26,954 nt of DNA from a virus. The stretch spans positions 1 to 26,954 of IMG/VR virus record IMGVR_UViG_3300009168_000098, one strand, 5' to 3'. A program made the position numbers and the translations under genes. Under the pieces are notes generated by a model. The model searched no databases, was not told the DNA's origin, and saw only the letters and a list, made by a program, of their open reading frames with translations. This document shows, one piece after another, positions 8,669 to 16,406 of the stretch; the stretch's first letter is position 1; each line of letters begins with the position of its first letter.

Positions 8669-9739
8669 CTATACCGAAGGAGTTGTTGTATCCTTATTAT
8701 TCAAAACTGTAACAAAAGTAGTAAGGTTATATTTTAAAGTAGCTATACGTGTTCCAGAAGTTCCATCACCAGCATGTTGTAATGTAACTTCTGTACCAAC
8801 AGAATCTATAGTTCTTGTATATAAAGGATCAGCATATGTCCAACACCAAGTATTTGTATCATCATCTAAACAACCATCATGTACAGGTCCTACTACCATA
8901 GGTGATTTATCTTTCCATAATGTAATACCTGCATTTACAGGAACATCACTTACTTCACCTGTAGTATGCCAAAATCCTCTAATATCTACAACAATTTCAG
9001 GTGCTCCAGGGAATAATTGTTTAAACCTTTTAACATTTACTAAGACAGATTCAAACCCAGTACCCCTATTATCTCCACCAAATAATATCATATAAGTTGA
9101 AGGATCTTCAAATTTTCCTGCTTCATAAGCAGTAATAGGAGGATTTACAGAATCAAAACCACCATAATAATAATATCCTAAATATTCAGTTTGTAGATCT
9201 TGACCAATATTAGGAGAAACTATTCTTGTTCTTGTATCTAAATCTCTACCAGCAGTAAACTCATAAGTTATTTGAATCCAATCTGCTTCAAACAAAGTAG
9301 CAGATTGTCCAAGAGTAACTGTAGCAGATGCTGAACAGTTATTAGCATCAACAATAGTTATTGTATAAGCTATATTAGAAGAAAGACCTGTAATAGTCAA
9401 AGGAGAAACTGCTGCTCCTCCAATTATAAAAGGATCACTACCTAGAACTGCATTAGCTATACTATAAGTAAATGGTCCATTACTACCTGTAAAAACTATA
9501 GTTATAGTACCATCTGTACCACCTAAAGTGGTAGGATCTGTAGATGTTACATCAGAAATAGCAAGATCACAAGCAGCTGTACAAGAATTCTTTGCAGTAA
9601 TAATTCCATTAACCAGAGTATAACAATCAGTCCCATTAGAATAAAAAGAGTCTGGAACAGGAATAGTAAACTCTGGATCTGAATATAACTTACATCCTAC
9701 ATCTAAAGGTGTACATGCGCTGAAAAAATTTAGTATCAT
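8669..9739 (-). CDS. Putative adhesin/fibre with SprB-like repeat domain
   Basis: 356 residues. Residues ~10-55 are a Cys-containing module with a YSDPEFTIPVP motif. Residues ~60-145 match the SprB-repeat style of Bacteroidota surface adhesins: TDGTITIVFTGSNGPFTYSI, then ITGLSSNIAYTITIVDANNC. The C-terminal ~200 residues form a separate beta-rich domain starting FEADWIQITYEFTAGRDLDTRT, probably for receptor binding. This is the last gene before the terminator and the only one here ending in TAG. It starts one base after the stop of the previous gene. Predicted to be a virion appendage that contacts the host or gut glycans. The SprB-like domain suggests shared ancestry with host adhesins. Confidence 0.72.
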   Translation of the reverse strand: MILNFFSACTPLDVGCKLYSDPEFTIPVPDSFYSNGTDCYTLVNGIITAKNSCTAACDLAISDVTSTDPTTLGGTDGTITIVFTGSNGPFTYSIANAVLGSDPFIIGGAAVSPLTITGLSSNIAYTITIVDANNCSASATVTLGQSATLFEADWIQITYEFTAGRDLDTRTRIVSPNIGQDLQTEYLGYYYYGGFDSVNPPITAYEAGKFEDPSTYMILFGGDNRGTGFESVLVNVKRFKQLFPGAPEIVVDIRGFWHTTGEVSDVPVNAGITLWKDKSPMVVGPVHDGCLDDDTNTWCWTYADPLYTRTIDSVGTEVTLQHAGDGTSGTRIATLKYNLTTFVTVLNNKDTTTPSV

Positions 9740-9740
9740 G

Positions 9741-10061
9741 TTATATTAGATTAAAGAATTCTGTTCTACGTATTAAATCATAACCATCACAAGCTCCTGC
9801 ACAGGAAGTATCATCAATATATAAACCATATGTATTTACAATTCTTGTAAGAGGAATATATACATTATTTGTACAAACTCCTTTAGCTTGTAATTTAACT
9901 GTTGCTGTATAATCAGGAACAACACTACTTGTATACCCAGCAACTAATGAAGCTTTAGGTATATCTGTAGCAAAAGGAGTCACATATCCATCTAAGTTTG
10001 AGTATAAATCAAACACAGTTGCATCTGTTCCAGCTGTCGTTAATGTTATTAAAACTGTCAT
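9741..10061 (-). CDS. Stand-alone copy of the repeated ITLTTAG-type domain
   Basis: 106 residues. Residues 1-72 (VLITLTTAGTD, VFDLYSNLDGYV, KASLVAGYTSS, GVCTNN) align without large gaps with the start of the next upstream gene and with the N-terminus of the gene at 1-865. The remaining ~30 residues contain SCAGACDGYDLI, a two-Cys turn. It lies between two fibre-type genes with 12-nt and 1-nt gaps. The domain is familiar from crAss-like phage tail genes but has no function known to me; a small beta-sandwich binding or assembly module is plausible. Confidence 0.75.
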   Translation of the reverse strand: MTVLITLTTAGTDATVFDLYSNLDGYVTPFATDIPKASLVAGYTSSVVPDYTATVKLQAKGVCTNNVYIPLTRIVNTYGLYIDDTSCAGACDGYDLIRRTEFFNLI

Positions 10062-10073
10062 TTTATTTAATTA

Positions 10074-10598
10074 TTAAGGAGGGCAACCAATATAAATTGC
10101 AAGCCATTCAGCACAACCACTATAAATAGCTGTATCTAAACCATTTTGAAAAACATTAGCAGTACCAGCTACCATTGTTGAACTTATTAATGTATATGGT
10201 TTTCCATCTGTACCTGTGAAAGTGGCTGTAGCACCAAATCCTAAAAGAGCTGGTAAATTCACCAGTCTTTCTGTATTATCACCACAACAAGTAGCATTAA
10301 CTCTTAATAGATTAGCAATAGGTGCAGCAGTGGTAGTAGTTGAAGTTGTTAATATAGTTGTTGATGTAGTTGTAGTTCCTCCAGGGACAGGGATAAGTAT
10401 CTGATTACTACATATACCAACAGATTGTACTTTAATAATATTAGTACCATTAGGAGCATTACTACTAGGAAATCCAGCTAATAAACTAGCTCTACTTATA
10501 TTAACTTCAAAAGCAGATATGTACCCATCAACATCTGAGTAGATATTAAATGGACCAGTATCTGTCCCTGCTGTTGTTAATGTTATTACTACATTCAT
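10074..10598 (-). CDS. Repeated ITLTTAG domain fused through Thr linker to a beta module
   Basis: 174 residues from the start chosen at 10598, where ATGA overlaps the upstream stop; the frame opens earlier at 10613, but MNVVITLTTAG matches the paralogues. Residues 1-75 are the repeated domain (TGPFNIYSDVDGYI, RASLLAGF, GICSNQ). A Thr/Ser tract follows (DNA about 10320-10382), then an ~80-residue C-terminal module with two CC/C-type Cys positions. It looks like a bipartite fibre component: an adaptor, a linker and a variable tip. Paralogous to its downstream neighbour, probably by tandem duplication with a different C-terminal module. Confidence 0.75.
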   Translation of the reverse strand: MNVVITLTTAGTDTGPFNIYSDVDGYISAFEVNISRASLLAGFPSSNAPNGTNIIKVQSVGICSNQILIPVPGGTTTTSTTILTTSTTTTAAPIANLLRVNATCCGDNTERLVNLPALLGFGATATFTGTDGKPYTLISSTMVAGTANVFQNGLDTAIYSGCAEWLAIYIGCPP

Positions 10599-11155
10599 GA
10601 TAATACTAAACAATTTTTAATATAAATACTAGTGTTCTCTAATATATCATCAACAAGTTCATTACTAAGAATATCTCTTGTTTCTAAATATAAGGCAGTA
10701 CCACCAGCTCCAGCTACCTGAGCAAAGAACTTAGTATAATTGAAAGGAGGACTTCCTGTCAAAATCATTGTACTAGCTTCTATAAAATTAAATGGTAGAC
10801 CACTAAAAGACAAAAAGTACTTTCCTACTCCAGCATACAAAGGAAGAACTGTATATCCAGAAGGAAAGTTAGTATCTATGACCACTATCTGTGGAGCATC
10901 AATTCCTTCTTGAATTATATTAGCCTGCCAATAATAACAATTAATAGGTGTAGCTGTAGTTATAGTACTAGTTGTGCTGGTAGTTGTTATACTTGTAATA
11001 TTACATATAGCCTGATCAATCTTCTGTAAAGCTAAACTAAGACTATCATCTTTATTAACACCAGTACATGGAAGATTGGGACCATAATAGGTCACATTAT
11101 CTGAGTTGACATTGTCACACCCACAGTCACAATCTTTTAAGTACTTCCAAGGCAT
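10595..11155 (-). CDS. Fibre-type protein with Cys-rich start and Thr linker
   Basis: 186 residues. The N-terminus has a CDCGCD cluster (residues 9-14) and YYGPNLPCTGV, followed by DDSLSLALQKIDQAI. That last motif recurs in the next upstream gene (GDPLSLVLDKMTTAI) and probably marks a shared docking region. A Thr/Ser tract (DNA about 10951-11001) joins it to an unrecognised C-terminal beta-rich module of ~115 residues. It overlaps the downstream gene by 4 nt (ATGA). Likely a modular tail-fibre or adhesin subunit; the tip domain is unknown to me. Confidence 0.72.
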   Translation of the reverse strand: MPWKYLKDCDCGCDNVNSDNVTYYGPNLPCTGVNKDDSLSLALQKIDQAICNITSITTTSTTSTITTATPINCYYWQANIIQEGIDAPQIVVIDTNFPSGYTVLPLYAGVGKYFLSFSGLPFNFIEASTMILTGSPPFNYTKFFAQVAGAGGTALYLETRDILSNELVDDILENTSIYIKNCLVLS

Positions 11156-11160
11156 TTTAA

Positions 11161-12297
11161 TCAGGGTATAAACATGATGTAGTTAATACCTACACCAGGT
11201 TGGTAATTATCATGAGCTTCTCCACCACCTGCAGGAATTATAGAAATAAATACATTCTGCGGAGGATCAGTTATAATTTCACCATTACCCCCTTTTAATC
11301 CTGTTACTTGAGGAGCAACACTTTTAACTTGAGTTACACCTCTCCATGTTCTTTCTTCATTATTAGCAAAAGCTGCTTTAAATTCCCATGAATAATCATT
11401 ATAACTATGAGTGTGACCAGGATCATTAATAGTTATAGTAGATTTATGACTATGTGAAGGCATTTGTAAAGGAGTAAGAACTATTCTGTTAACACCTTGT
11501 ATAGATGCACTTCCTCCAAGTTTAAATGCATTGTAAGTAGGATTACCAGGTATATTTGGATCAACTTGATCTGCATAATCTCCTGTACCCATATTAGTAG
11601 CACCTACAAGTACTAAACCTCTTAAGTCTGGTGTACCATGATCACCATTACATAAATAAACCTTAGCCCATAGTCCTAAACCAGCTCCTGTAATATCAAA
11701 AATACCTGTAGTATCACCAAAATAAGGATAGATTACATAAGGAATCATCTTACCACTTTGGTCAGTGGTAGCAGGAATACCTGATAAATAGGTTTGAATA
11801 TAACCATCAATCTCAGATTTAAGTACATAATTAGTACTCAAATCAAGTTTTGTAGCAGCTAAGTCATTAGCTACAATACAAAGTTTAAGTATAGAAGCTT
11901 GTAACACATCATGAGTATCAGAAGAATCAGTTACTCCAGTGAGACAATCTACATCATAATTACCATTTAGAGTATCTAACTCATTTCTCATAAAATTAAT
12001 CCTAGCCTCTATATCACATATAGCCTTTACTATAGCTGTTAATAAGACATTAAGATCTATAGGATCACAACAAGGTAAATAACTCCATATTAAATCACAT
12101 ATATCAGCAGGTTCTACTCGTGGAATTATACCATTACCCTTAAACATCTCTGTAATAGCAGTTGTCATCTTGTCTAAAACAAGAGATAAAGGGTCTCCTG
12201 TAGAGATATCAAGTGCTTCAATATCTATCCCTGTATACTTAACACACTTGTCAGGTGTTGGGTCTGGGCATCCATTATAACAATTTTCGCAAGCCAT
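11161..12297 (-). CDS. Tail-collar-domain fibre protein
   Basis: 378 residues. The N-terminus carries Cys pairs (CENC..C, residues 3-10) and the shared GDPLSLVLDKMTTAI docking motif (residues 34-48), then a helical stretch. The C-terminal half has the hallmarks of phage tail-collar/short-fibre tips: PDLRGLVLVGATNMGTG, LTPLQMPSHSH, DPGHTHSY, and the terminal NYQPGVGINYIMFIP. In this family the His pairs line the trimer and often bind metal. Expected to form a trimeric receptor-contacting fibre. It begins 12 nt after the previous gene and heads the fibre cassette. Confidence 0.85.
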   Translation of the reverse strand: MACENCYNGCPDPTPDKCVKYTGIDIEALDISTGDPLSLVLDKMTTAITEMFKGNGIIPRVEPADICDLIWSYLPCCDPIDLNVLLTAIVKAICDIEARINFMRNELDTLNGNYDVDCLTGVTDSSDTHDVLQASILKLCIVANDLAATKLDLSTNYVLKSEIDGYIQTYLSGIPATTDQSGKMIPYVIYPYFGDTTGIFDITGAGLGLWAKVYLCNGDHGTPDLRGLVLVGATNMGTGDYADQVDPNIPGNPTYNAFKLGGSASIQGVNRIVLTPLQMPSHSHKSTITINDPGHTHSYNDYSWEFKAAFANNEERTWRGVTQVKSVAPQVTGLKGGNGEIITDPPQNVFISIIPAGGGEAHDNYQPGVGINYIMFIP

Positions 12298-12309
12298 GAC
12301 TTAATATTT

Positions 12310-12648
12310 TTAAAATTGAACTGTTGTTGTTGTAGTAGTGGTATAAAATACATAAACTACTTCGTTAGTTATACAGCTAGTACAACCAGCTGTTAATAAC
12401 CTTACTCTATTAGCTATCTTATCTAGAGTAAACTGACAATCATAAATAGGATTAGAATACTTACGTATTAATATCTCTTTATAAGTAAGTAAATCCAATA
12501 TAAGATTAGTATCTATATACAAATTTAATCCATAGACAATATTATTGTAAGCTACACGACTAGCTTCGTATATCTTACAATTAATAGCATTTATAAGTGA
12601 CAGAATGTCATTACACTCTCCACCAATTATTGTTCTAGGAAGTATCAT
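12310..12648 (-). CDS. Small virion-cassette protein ending in a Thr tract
   Basis: 112 residues, mostly alpha-helical, with ECNDILSLINAINCKIYEAS and a SCITNE turn near the end. The last ten residues are almost all Thr (DNA 12320-12345), ending in VQF immediately before the stop. A Thr linker with nothing after it suggests loss of a C-terminal domain. The start overlaps the stop of the upstream microprotein (ATGA). I do not recognise a family; the context suggests a fibre or virion accessory protein. Confidence 0.7.
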   Translation of the reverse strand: MILPRTIIGGECNDILSLINAINCKIYEASRVAYNNIVYGLNLYIDTNLILDLLTYKEILIRKYSNPIYDCQFTLDKIANRVRLLTAGCTSCITNEVVYVFYTTTTTTTVQF

Positions 12649-12761
12649 TTTACTACAGGTTTTTGATTAGCTACACAAGCAGGGCATAGTCCATTAGAAT
12701 TTAAGTTACACCCACACCCCACATTAGCTCCACATCCTGAACATGTTGCTTTAGCTTTCAT
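12645..12761 (-). CDS. 38-residue Cys-rich zinc-ribbon-like microprotein
   Basis: A short frame from ATG 12761-12759 to TGA 12647-12645. It encodes C7-x2-C10 ... C16-x-C18 ... C26-x2-C29, the spacing of a small treble-clef or zinc-ribbon knuckle, then a basic tail. It starts one base after the stop of the 184-residue gene and overlaps the next gene by 4 nt, so it fills an otherwise empty gap exactly. That tight fit is the main evidence that it is translated. Role unknown; small metal-binding proteins of this type recur in crAss-like structural modules. Confidence 0.78.
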   Translation of the reverse strand: MKAKATCSGCGANVGCGCNLNSNGLCPACVANQKPVVK

Positions 12762-12762
12762 C

Positions 12763-13317
12763 TTATTTATAATTTATAATATAATTACTTCCTGTACATC
12801 CACAATCATGTTTAGCCATACGATCTAACATTTTGTTTGCCTGTCCATACAGTTCATTAGCTGTTATAATAGCACAGTTACTGGCTGCAGCTATACTACC
12901 TTGTATAAGTAAGTACACAGTACTTAAATCTACTTTAGCTTGAGTTTTAATAGCTTGATTACACTCCATCATATCTAAATTCATAAATACTGTATAGTAC
13001 TTTTCAAGAAGCTTATCTACTCTCATATGAGATATTTTACTAGAAGCTGTTCCTTCAGAATATGTAAATGTATATACACCATCAGGTAATGCTGTTCTTA
13101 TACCTGGTGCAGTTATCCCCATCATATCAGAAGTAAGTATATGCATTCCTAATACATTAAAAGGTGTATTAACAGGATTATATCCTGGTGCCTCTATAAA
13201 TAATGTAGGACTAACTGTTATAGGAGGATTATTTGGATATGTAGAAGCATCAGCAATAACAATGGTATTGATATCATGTGAATCAAGTACTACTATTTTT
13301 AAATTTAGAGTTGCCAT
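12763..13317 (-). CDS. Conserved crass-like virion-module protein
   Basis: 184 residues. The first ~95 form a beta-rich domain (TLFIEAPGYNPVNTPF, ALPDGVYTFTYSEGT), typical of an Ig-like or fibre-anchor fold. The second half is helical (RVDKLLEKYYTVFMNLDMMECNQAIKTQ) and ends in HDCGCTG. I recall this two-part pattern as a conserved crAss-like gene of unknown role next to fibre genes. It starts 8 nt after the hairpin at 13334-13371, so its expression depends on read-through of that hairpin or on an upstream internal promoter. Confidence 0.75.
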   Translation of the reverse strand: MATLNLKIVVLDSHDINTIVIADASTYPNNPPITVSPTLFIEAPGYNPVNTPFNVLGMHILTSDMMGITAPGIRTALPDGVYTFTYSEGTASSKISHMRVDKLLEKYYTVFMNLDMMECNQAIKTQAKVDLSTVYLLIQGSIAAASNCAIITANELYGQANKMLDRMAKHDCGCTGSNYIINYK

Positions 13318-13324
13318 TTACCTT

Positions 13325-13371
13325 TAAATAAAAATACCAGAGGATAGAGAATCCTCTCGCACCTCTGGTAT
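13325..13371 (-). terminator. Strong hairpin terminator or attenuator after the 388-residue virion gene
   Basis: On the minus strand ATACCAGAGG (13371-13362) pairs perfectly with CCTCTGGTAT (13343-13334), 10 bp, with an inner 4-bp AGAG/CTCT stem (13346-13357 region). TTTTTATTT follows at once. The next ATG is only 8 nt beyond the T-run, with no room for a promoter, so partial termination is more likely than a full stop. Confidence 0.75.
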
Positions 13372-13393
13372 GGTTAGACATTAACTACTTTGA

Positions 13394-14560
13394 TTATGGG
13401 AATAATGTACTAGTAGTTGAAGTTGTTGATGGTGCTACTACAGTAGTAGTAGAACTTGTGGTTAAACAAGTATTCAACTGAGTTACTGCAACACCTCCAT
13501 TAAGAGCTGTAAACAAAGCATCCATGATTCCAATAGCAGCTGCATCAGCATTAGATATTGCTACAATAACCATCTCATCAATTGGAATAAAGTCACCCCA
13601 ATTGTAAGCAGTCCTATCCAAATCATTAAATTTCAAATAATAAGTGGTATAAACTTCACCAGCAGTCACATAAGACTCGTAGTTTTGGTTATACCCCATC
13701 ATTCTATATAAATGTTTCATATAGCCTGCTTGGTAGCTGTAGTAGTTTTTCTCTAATTGTGCTATTTCTTCAGCAGTACCTGTTGCATAAGATGATCTTT
13801 GTATAACAGCAGCAGTAGCTACAATATTACAAGCATCTGAAACAATAAAGTCTACTGTAGTAGCTGGTCCTTCAGTAACGAAAACTCTGAACCACATTCT
13901 GTCGTATTCATGAGGAAAAGCAGCAATATCACATGGTACACCATATTTTGTCAAAGCTTTACCACTAATACGAAGAACGCTTCCAACTCTTTCAAAAGTG
14001 TAGAAGTTATTCAATGAGAGGTTGTCTGGGTTATTACCAGGAGCTTGTTGTTGCAACTTTGCAATCAATTTATCAATCAATGCAGGGATATCCACATTAA
14101 CACAAGGATCAGCTCCACAATCACAACAAGGTGCTTGTACAGATACTGAACGTGTAAATCCATTGAAAGCAATAGTATCAAGATAGCTTGAGTGAGCACG
14201 TAAAGTTAAAGTTACTATGTCACCGCATTGAACAGCCCAATTAGAAACATCAGTAATTTGAACTGCTGGAGTAGCACATCCAATTACTTTATACATTTCT
14301 GTAATATTAGTACCAATACATGCACCTGCAACACACCCTTTAATTTTATCAGAGCGTTTACTACCTTGTAAATAAGTATTTGCTCGACCTTGAGCAAAGT
14401 AAAAGTAAGGAGCTGCTGCAGCTGTTGCTGCTGTAGCTACTGTGTAGTCATTCTTAAAAAGCCCAAAGACTCCTGCACCTAAATCCTGTGTGCTTCCTGC
14501 AGCAGCAAGCGCAACTCCTTTAGGGACTACGAAGAGCGTGGTTAATGAGAAATCAGCCAT
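13394..14560 (-). CDS. Abundant-type crass-like virion structural protein
   Basis: 388 residues starting MADFSLTTLFVVPKG, with PYFYFAQGRANTYLQGSKRSDKIKG at 51-75 (family hallmark by memory), RAHSSYLDTIAFNGFTRSVSVQAP at 121-144, and a Cys cluster CCDCGADPC (145-153). It ends in Thr/Ser tracts (DNA about 13400-13462) that run to the stop. Ala-rich composition and the strong hairpin right after the gene suggest high, separately set expression, as for a head-fibre, decoration or major tail component. It follows the small connector gene by 26 nt. Family membership is fairly sure, exact location in the virion is not. Confidence 0.78.
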   Translation of the reverse strand: MADFSLTTLFVVPKGVALAAAGSTQDLGAGVFGLFKNDYTVATAATAAAAPYFYFAQGRANTYLQGSKRSDKIKGCVAGACIGTNITEMYKVIGCATPAVQITDVSNWAVQCGDIVTLTLRAHSSYLDTIAFNGFTRSVSVQAPCCDCGADPCVNVDIPALIDKLIAKLQQQAPGNNPDNLSLNNFYTFERVGSVLRISGKALTKYGVPCDIAAFPHEYDRMWFRVFVTEGPATTVDFIVSDACNIVATAAVIQRSSYATGTAEEIAQLEKNYYSYQAGYMKHLYRMMGYNQNYESYVTAGEVYTTYYLKFNDLDRTAYNWGDFIPIDEMVIVAISNADAAAIGIMDALFTALNGGVAVTQLNTCLTTSSTTTVVAPSTTSTTSTLFP

Positions 14561-14586
14561 TTTTTCTAAGTATTAAAAATTAATTA

Positions 14587-15318
14587 TTATTCATTTGTTT
14601 GTATTCTAATTTGAGAAGTTTGAATTGCAGATTGGTTCTCTATGTACATTGCTAAATTCTGTACAGCCAAGTCTAATAGTTCATCTTCTAAATATACTTC
14701 TAATTCACAATCCTGAGACAAGGAATTCTTTCCATCGAATTTCACATAACCTTCTTTGTCTATATATACAGGATATCTCATATATGAAACATAAATACTT
14801 TTAGGTGTAAAAGTACCATCTGTAAAGATACTAATTTCATCTGATGATAAAACGTTAAAAGTCTCCTGATACTCAAATGATGGTTTATAGTGATCATTGT
14901 TCAAAATAAATTGTAAATCACCATGCTTAGCTAAATCTCTATTAATCCAAATGATTCTATCTTTACATCTACCCTTGTCAGCTAATAAATAACTATCAAT
15001 ATAGAACATGTATTGTGGTAGTAGTTTACCTAAGTTAGCAGAGTATTGATTTAGAACTTTGTTTGTTTTCTTAAGAGGAAGTTTACCTTCATCATAATCT
15101 ACAACTAGAGATTGTAAATCTTCATATCTTTTTTTAAAAGCATCCAAACCAAGTCCACTTACAATACTAAAACCATCAGTTTTCTGTTTAATTAACTTAA
15201 TCTGTGCTTCATTCAAAGCTAAGATTTTGTCTTCTAAAAAGATTTGCTGATGAGAATTAGTTGAAAGCTTATTAAGTCTCTGATCTATCTTATACAATAA
15301 ACTATCTACTGGTATCAT
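14587..15318 (-). CDS. Crass-like connector/ring-type protein
   Basis: 243 residues starting MIPVDSLLYKIDQRLNKL, then LEDKILALNEAQIKLIKQKTDG, followed by a beta-rich C-terminal part (SIYVSYMRYPVYIDKEGYVKF) and a helical end (LEDELLDLAVQNLAMYIENQ). The helix-bundle plus beta-domain plan fits P22 gp4/T7 gp11-like head-completion proteins. It overlaps the upstream gene by 4 nt (ATGA), so translation is probably coupled. Likely one of the rings under the portal. Confidence 0.72.
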   Translation of the reverse strand: MIPVDSLLYKIDQRLNKLSTNSHQQIFLEDKILALNEAQIKLIKQKTDGFSIVSGLGLDAFKKRYEDLQSLVVDYDEGKLPLKKTNKVLNQYSANLGKLLPQYMFYIDSYLLADKGRCKDRIIWINRDLAKHGDLQFILNNDHYKPSFEYQETFNVLSSDEISIFTDGTFTPKSIYVSYMRYPVYIDKEGYVKFDGKNSLSQDCELEVYLEDELLDLAVQNLAMYIENQSAIQTSQIRIQTNE

Positions 15319-16286
15319 ACTGATGCTATTTTTTTAGCTTTTAATTTTCCTTCTAGGGTTAGTAAGTCATCTTGATGCTCATCATCAGCCAGATATTTCA
15401 CTAATTCATCTTCATCTTTAGCTACTTCAAACTCTCCTTCATAAATTCTACCACTATTTCTAGTACGATAGATAGAATGAGCTAAAGCTTGTTTTACCAA
15501 ATCTTTAATATGGAGCAAGTTTTCTTTCATGTCAGCAAATGAATTAAACACTGTCACAGGATCTAAACCAGAATATCTACCTTTTTTATCCATCTCTGTC
15601 TTTTTAAGTAAATTATCAATCTGATTATATACTACTTCCTCTTTAGTATCTTCAGTTACTGGAAGTCCTAGCAATCTTGCTACTTTACGTTTCTTATCAA
15701 TTGTCATACTATCAAACTTAATAATAGCTTTATTGATAAGTTGTTTTTTCTTGTAAAGAACAGCATTCTCAATTTCATCGTCTGCTATATAAAATTGTGT
15801 ATCTGCTGGATATTCTCCTCTTTCCCATGCCTGATATGAACTGGCAATGGTAGGATGTACTCTTAGCCATGCAAATGCTATAGCCATGAAAGGATTACTC
15901 TGATCAAACAAATTATCACCATCTAATAGTTTAACAGGTTGAACATGTTCATTATCATTTGATGATGATGATAAACCATAGTTCCAAAACTTAGAACGAG
16001 GACCTAAATCAATATCTCCTAGTTCACTTTGTAGTCTGTCTCGCAACTTGGTAACTCTTTCAACTTCAAGTTCTCTTTCAACTGTATCTTGAATTCTTTT
16101 TATATAAGCTGCATCAGGATCTAATCCAGTACGGTATTTACCATCCATTTCCTTGTAGGGAAACTTAAATACTCCTGTCCCTGGAACTCTGGTTAAGCCT
16201 TTTTGACTTAAACCACCATCCATCGTTTGCTGGTCTGAGCTGCTACGTTCTACCTTAATAACAGCAATTTTGCCTACTCTTTCCAT
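15315..16286 (-). CDS. Conserved protein downstream of the capsid gene, function unknown
   Basis: 323 residues from ATG 16286-16284. The frame is open up to 16331, but that extension reads through the tRNA-like element, so MERVGKIAV is the better start. The protein is highly charged and mainly helical, with coiled-coil-like stretches (RIQDTVERELEVERVTKLRDRLQSEL; about residues 75-100) and an Asp/Glu-rich C-terminus. It sits between the capsid gene with its HNH neighbour and a ring gene. A capsid-associated or cargo role is possible by position, but no motif shows it. Confidence 0.75.
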   Translation of the reverse strand: MERVGKIAVIKVERSSSDQQTMDGGLSQKGLTRVPGTGVFKFPYKEMDGKYRTGLDPDAAYIKRIQDTVERELEVERVTKLRDRLQSELGDIDLGPRSKFWNYGLSSSSNDNEHVQPVKLLDGDNLFDQSNPFMAIAFAWLRVHPTIASSYQAWERGEYPADTQFYIADDEIENAVLYKKKQLINKAIIKFDSMTIDKKRKVARLLGLPVTEDTKEEVVYNQIDNLLKKTEMDKKGRYSGLDPVTVFNSFADMKENLLHIKDLVKQALAHSIYRTRNSGRIYEGEFEVAKDEDELVKYLADDEHQDDLLTLEGKLKAKKIASV

Positions 16287-16307
16287 ATATTTAGTTATTT
16301 GGTTTTG

Positions 16308-16358
16308 TGGATAGTAGTGGAGTCGAACCACCTTTAGCTTGTAAGCCCCATGCTACCC
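16308..16358 (-). tRNA. tRNA-like 3' half (T-arm plus acceptor strand), degenerate or non-canonical
   Basis: On the minus strand GGTGG-TTCGACT-CCACT (16332-16316) is a textbook T-arm with TTC and the conserved A. ACTATCC (16315-16309) and a discriminator A follow. A possible 5' acceptor strand GGGTAGC (16358-16352) pairs at six of seven positions (one G-T). That leaves only 19 nt for everything else, including CTTACAA, which resembles a Val (UAC) anticodon loop without a good stem. No GGATAGT-type canonical 5' end is visible nearby. It may be a decayed tRNA, a minimal tRNA mimic, or a remnant of an insertion site. Confidence 0.4.
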
Positions 16359-16361
16359 ATG

Positions 16362-16383
16362 TTCTTTGTTAACGCACAAAGAA
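16362..16383 (-). other. Perfect 8-bp hairpin beside the tRNA-like element
   Basis: On the minus strand TTCTTTGT-GCGTTA-ACAAAGAA. An alternative AACGC/GCGTT pairing overlaps it. No T-run follows, so it is not a simple terminator. Confidence 0.6.
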
Positions 16384-16406
16384 TAAAGCGTTTATTTGAG
16401 AGCAAA

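Noticed and set aside
8627-8671. Hydrophobic 14-codon extension between the TAG stop of the SprB-like fibre gene and a second TAG
   Set aside because: Read-through or TAG re-coding would be needed; all other genes use TAA or TGA and none contains an in-frame TAG, and the stretch includes the terminator stem.
16287-16331. N-terminal extension of the 323-residue protein
   Set aside because: Those codons are the tRNA-like acceptor and T-arm; the internal ATG at 16286 is the better start.
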